Shown: positions 6,611-8,000 of the stretch, piece by piece | How positions within the stretch are numbered: position 1 is the first letter of the stretch | Layout of the letters: each line of letters starts with the position of its first letter | Assembly (NCBI GenBank): GCA_016206675.1 | Contig: JACQRD010000052.1 | Location: forward strand, 1 to 8,000 | DNA from: Candidatus Omnitrophota bacterium | GTDB lineage: Bacteria; Omnitrophota; Gorgyraeia; Aquiviventales; Aquiviventaceae | Direction of reading: 5' to 3' | DNA length: 8,000 nt | Made by a program: the position numbers and the translations under genes | Notes under the pieces: model-generated | Told to the model about the DNA's origin: nothing | Database searches by the model: none | Seen by the model: only the letters and a program-made list of their open reading frames with translations

Positions 6611-7063
6611 ATGATTTTGCGGCGGCGCGACCGGGCCATCACGTGGTTCGTCATCTGCTGGAGCCTGTTGTTCTTTTACGAGACGTTCCGCGCCAGCTAC
6701 CTCAGCCCCCTCGCGGGGCGGCCGCTGCCCAAATGGCCCCTGCTCTTTCCTCCGGCGGGCTGGATCATGTTCTTCAACGTCGACAAAACCTACGGGTTCG
6801 CCGAAGTCTACGGCCTGCGCAATGGGCGGCACGCGCTGATCGACCCGCACGACATTTTTTCGACCAAGGGCGTCGGCTACGACAACATCCATCGCAACGT
6901 CCTCGTCGGGGTGCTCTCCCCACGCGCCGCACGGCCTTTCTGTGCGTACCTCACGCGGAAATTCCCCGATTACGAGGCGTTCGTGGTCGTCTACGCCCAA
7001 TATCCCGACGTGGTGGACGAGCCGGACACGGTCTGGCGCCAAACCGCGTACCAATGCCATTAG
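6611..7063 (+). CDS. Single-helix protein of unknown family, HTTM partner
   Basis: A 150-residue protein I cannot name. A short basic start (MILRRRDR) is followed by one hydrophobic helix at about 10-23, giving an N-in membrane anchor or uncleaved signal. A soluble region of about 120 residues follows. It has distinctive conserved-looking stretches: LPKWPLLFPPAGWIMFFNVDKTYGFAEVY (about 39-67), a short IDPHDIF, GVGYDNIHRNVL (about 87-98) and PFCAYLTRKFPDYEAFVV (about 108-125). There is no visible catalytic motif. The next gene downstream, 108 bp away on the same strand, encodes an HTTM membrane protein; the pairing suggests that the two act together at the membrane (inference). The start is firmly placed by the TATAAT six bases upstream, which implies a leaderless message. 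Confidence 0.75.
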   Translation: MILRRRDRAITWFVICWSLLFFYETFRASYLSPLAGRPLPKWPLLFPPAGWIMFFNVDKTYGFAEVYGLRNGRHALIDPHDIFSTKGVGYDNIHRNVLVGVLSPRAARPFCAYLTRKFPDYEAFVVVYAQYPDVVDEPDTVWRQTAYQCH

Positions 7064-7065
7064 CG

Positions 7066-7160
7066 GAAGCTAGAGGCTGGAAACTGGAAGCTAGAAAAAA
7101 CGTTCAACGCTCAATTCAATTCATGGCTCTTCCAGCCTCCAACCTCCAGCCTCCAGCTTC
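7066..7160. repeat. 31-bp-arm inverted repeat, CTCCAGC phrase
   Basis: This element fills the spacer between the 6611 gene (TAG at 7061-7063) and the HTTM gene. Arms 7066-7096 and 7130-7160 match at 25 of 31 positions without gaps, by hand count. All six mismatches are transitions, and each has the form A opposite C on the plus strand. In RNA from the minus strand every one becomes a G-U wobble, so that RNA can pair over all 31 positions, while the plus-strand RNA has six A-C mismatches. The arms are degenerate repeats of CTCCAGC or its complement. The 33-base loop starts with AAAACGTTC (7097-7105). There is no U-run after the hairpin on the plus strand. Confidence 0.85.
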
Positions 7161-7171
7161 ATGAGCGTCGC

Positions 7172-8000
7172 ATGACTCTTACGCACATCTGGGATCAGGC
7201 GTTCTTACAGCGGCGGCCCTCCGTCAGCCTCGGCCTCTTCCGGATGGCGGTGGCGTGGACCGTCGGCGCCCACATGATCCCCTCCTTCTTCCACATGGAG
7301 GACAACTACCTCTCCACGGCGTTTAAGACGCAGAACGGCTCCTTCTTTCCGGCGCCGCTGCTACAGATGGTCGCCGCCAGCCCAGACTGGCTGGTGTGGA
7401 TCTGGGCCGGGATCTTCTGCCTCTCGCTTGCCAGCTTGACCCTCGGGCTGTTCTCACAACTGAGCTGCATCATCCTGACGCTCGCCTGCTACTACTTCTA
7501 TGCGCTCAACAACTACCACATCGGCACGCTCAGCTTCGACATCCTGCTGGTGACGCTCGTGCTGATGTGCGCAACCGGCTACCACGGCGACTTTCTTTCG
7601 ATTGACAGCCTGCGCCGCGGCAAACCGCACGCCTACAAGCGCCTGCGCCCGTTCTTCGTCCAGCGGCTGCTGCAGCTGCAATTGGCGTGGACGTACTGGC
7701 ACACCGTCCTGAATAAATTCACCGGCGGGGGCAACTGGATTGCCGACAACCCCTACTACTACTTGATGCACTACCCGGCGATTGGCGTGGTCCGCGAGTT
7801 TCCTCTCCGGGGATGGCTGGGCCAACACCCAACGCTCTGCTACTGGCTTGGCATCGTGCTGCTGGTGTTTGAGCTCACGGCGCCGTTGCTCTGGTTCATC
7901 CCCCCACCTGTCTTGGGTTCGCTGAAAGCGAACCCAAGCTCGGTCGACGCCTCTTTAGGCCCGCCTATGGCGGGCCAGACAGGTGGGGGGATCGTTCCCC
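7172..8000 (+). CDS. HTTM-family membrane protein (3' end outside window)
   Basis: An integral membrane protein with the HTTM domain, related to the membrane domain of vitamin K-dependent gamma-carboxylases; 276 residues are visible and the frame stays open to the right edge. Helices lie near 19-38, 74-95, 96-111, 119-135, 162-180 and 222-243. Family-typical features are LGLFRMAVAW after the first polar segment, HIGTLSFDILLVTLVLMC, YWHTVLNKFTGGGNWIADNPYYYLM (about 176-199) and LLVFELTAPLLWF (230-242). HTTM proteins are often horizontally spread and their bacterial substrates are largely unknown. The ATG at 7172 has no clear ribosome binding site. A four-codon mini-ORF (ATG at 7161) ends with TGA overlapping this ATG. 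From residue 243 the sequence is contributed by a 95-bp cloverleaf repeat and reads PPPVLGS...GGGI, unlike the family, so the gene may be altered or broken there. Confidence 0.82.
   Translation, partial: MTLTHIWDQAFLQRRPSVSLGLFRMAVAWTVGAHMIPSFFHMEDNYLSTAFKTQNGSFFPAPLLQMVAASPDWLVWIWAGIFCLSLASLTLGLFSQLSCIILTLACYYFYALNNYHIGTLSFDILLVTLVLMCATGYHGDFLSIDSLRRGKPHAYKRLRPFFVQRLLQLQLAWTYWHTVLNKFTGGGNWIADNPYYYLMHYPAIGVVREFPLRGWLGQHPTLCYWLGIVLLVFELTAPLLWFIPPPVLGSLKANPSSVDASLGPPMAGQTGGGIVP
7898..7992. repeat. 95-bp cloverleaf palindrome inside HTTM gene
   Basis: The outer stem is a perfect 16-bp inverted repeat, ATCCCCCCACCTGTCT (7898-7913) and its exact complement (7977-7992). Within it are two perfect hairpins. 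TTGGGTTCGC plus T (7914-7923) pairs with 7927-7936 around a GAA loop, and GGCCCGCC (7958-7965) pairs with 7969-7976 around TAT. Each hairpin abuts one outer arm, and a 19-base linker joins them, so the whole folds as a three-way junction. The arms are unusually perfect for coding sequence. This looks like a recently inserted non-autonomous palindromic element, which happens to have no stop in the HTTM frame. Confidence 0.85.

Noticed and set aside
6560..7060. 166-codon minus-strand frame opposite the 6611 gene
   Set aside because: The plus-strand gene has a TATAAT at leaderless spacing and protein-like motifs; the minus frame does not and would run into the repeat and the acn promoter.
7066..7160. 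CRISPR-like array
   Set aside because: The repeated words are 7-8 bases and contiguous with no unique spacers; the structure is one inverted repeat.

Overview
This is a bacterial chromosomal window of moderately high GC, with dense coding and short gaps. Two transcription units diverge near 6.4-6.6 kb. The base composition, the mitochondrial-type aconitase, the HTTM-family membrane protein and the many palindromic or phrase-like repeats inside and between genes resemble metagenome-derived genomes of uncultivated lineages such as Omnitrophota. That assignment is inference from general impression (low to moderate confidence); the window holds no rRNA or other taxonomic marker.

Leftward unit (minus strand, read right to left). 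It begins with a full-length aconitate hydratase (6407-4098). A 161-bp spacer follows, almost filled by a long imperfect inverted repeat. Then come five tightly packed genes: a PhoB-type response regulator, a PhoR-type PAS sensor histidine kinase, a four-helix membrane protein of unknown function, a SAM-dependent methyltransferase, and a DPM1-like family 2 glycosyltransferase. phoB/phoR and phoR/membrane protein overlap by 11 bp each. The last two junctions are about 10 and 8 bp. This looks like one co-translated module in which a phosphate-type two-component pair is physically tied to putative envelope or glycan genes. Positions 1-168 hold no gene I can name; two short open frames run off the left edge.

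Rightward unit (plus strand). A small single-helix protein (6611-7063) of a family I cannot name is followed by a multi-helix HTTM / vitamin-K-carboxylase-like membrane protein (from 7172, cut by the window end). Both divergent units have a perfect TATAAT in the context CGGTATAAT, placed so close to the ATG that the mRNAs should be leaderless or nearly so.

The most unusual content is non-coding. Each of the three larger spacers (3939-4097, 6408-6610, 7064-7171) carries its own long imperfect inverted repeat built from a short recurring phrase: CCAAGCAC-like, CGGTRACG-like and CTCCAGC-like. Two of them share the 9-mer AAAACGTTC in the loop although their arms differ. The third kind of repeat lies inside genes: a 95-bp perfect-armed cloverleaf in the HTTM gene and a 33-bp palindrome in the aconitase gene, both read through in frame.
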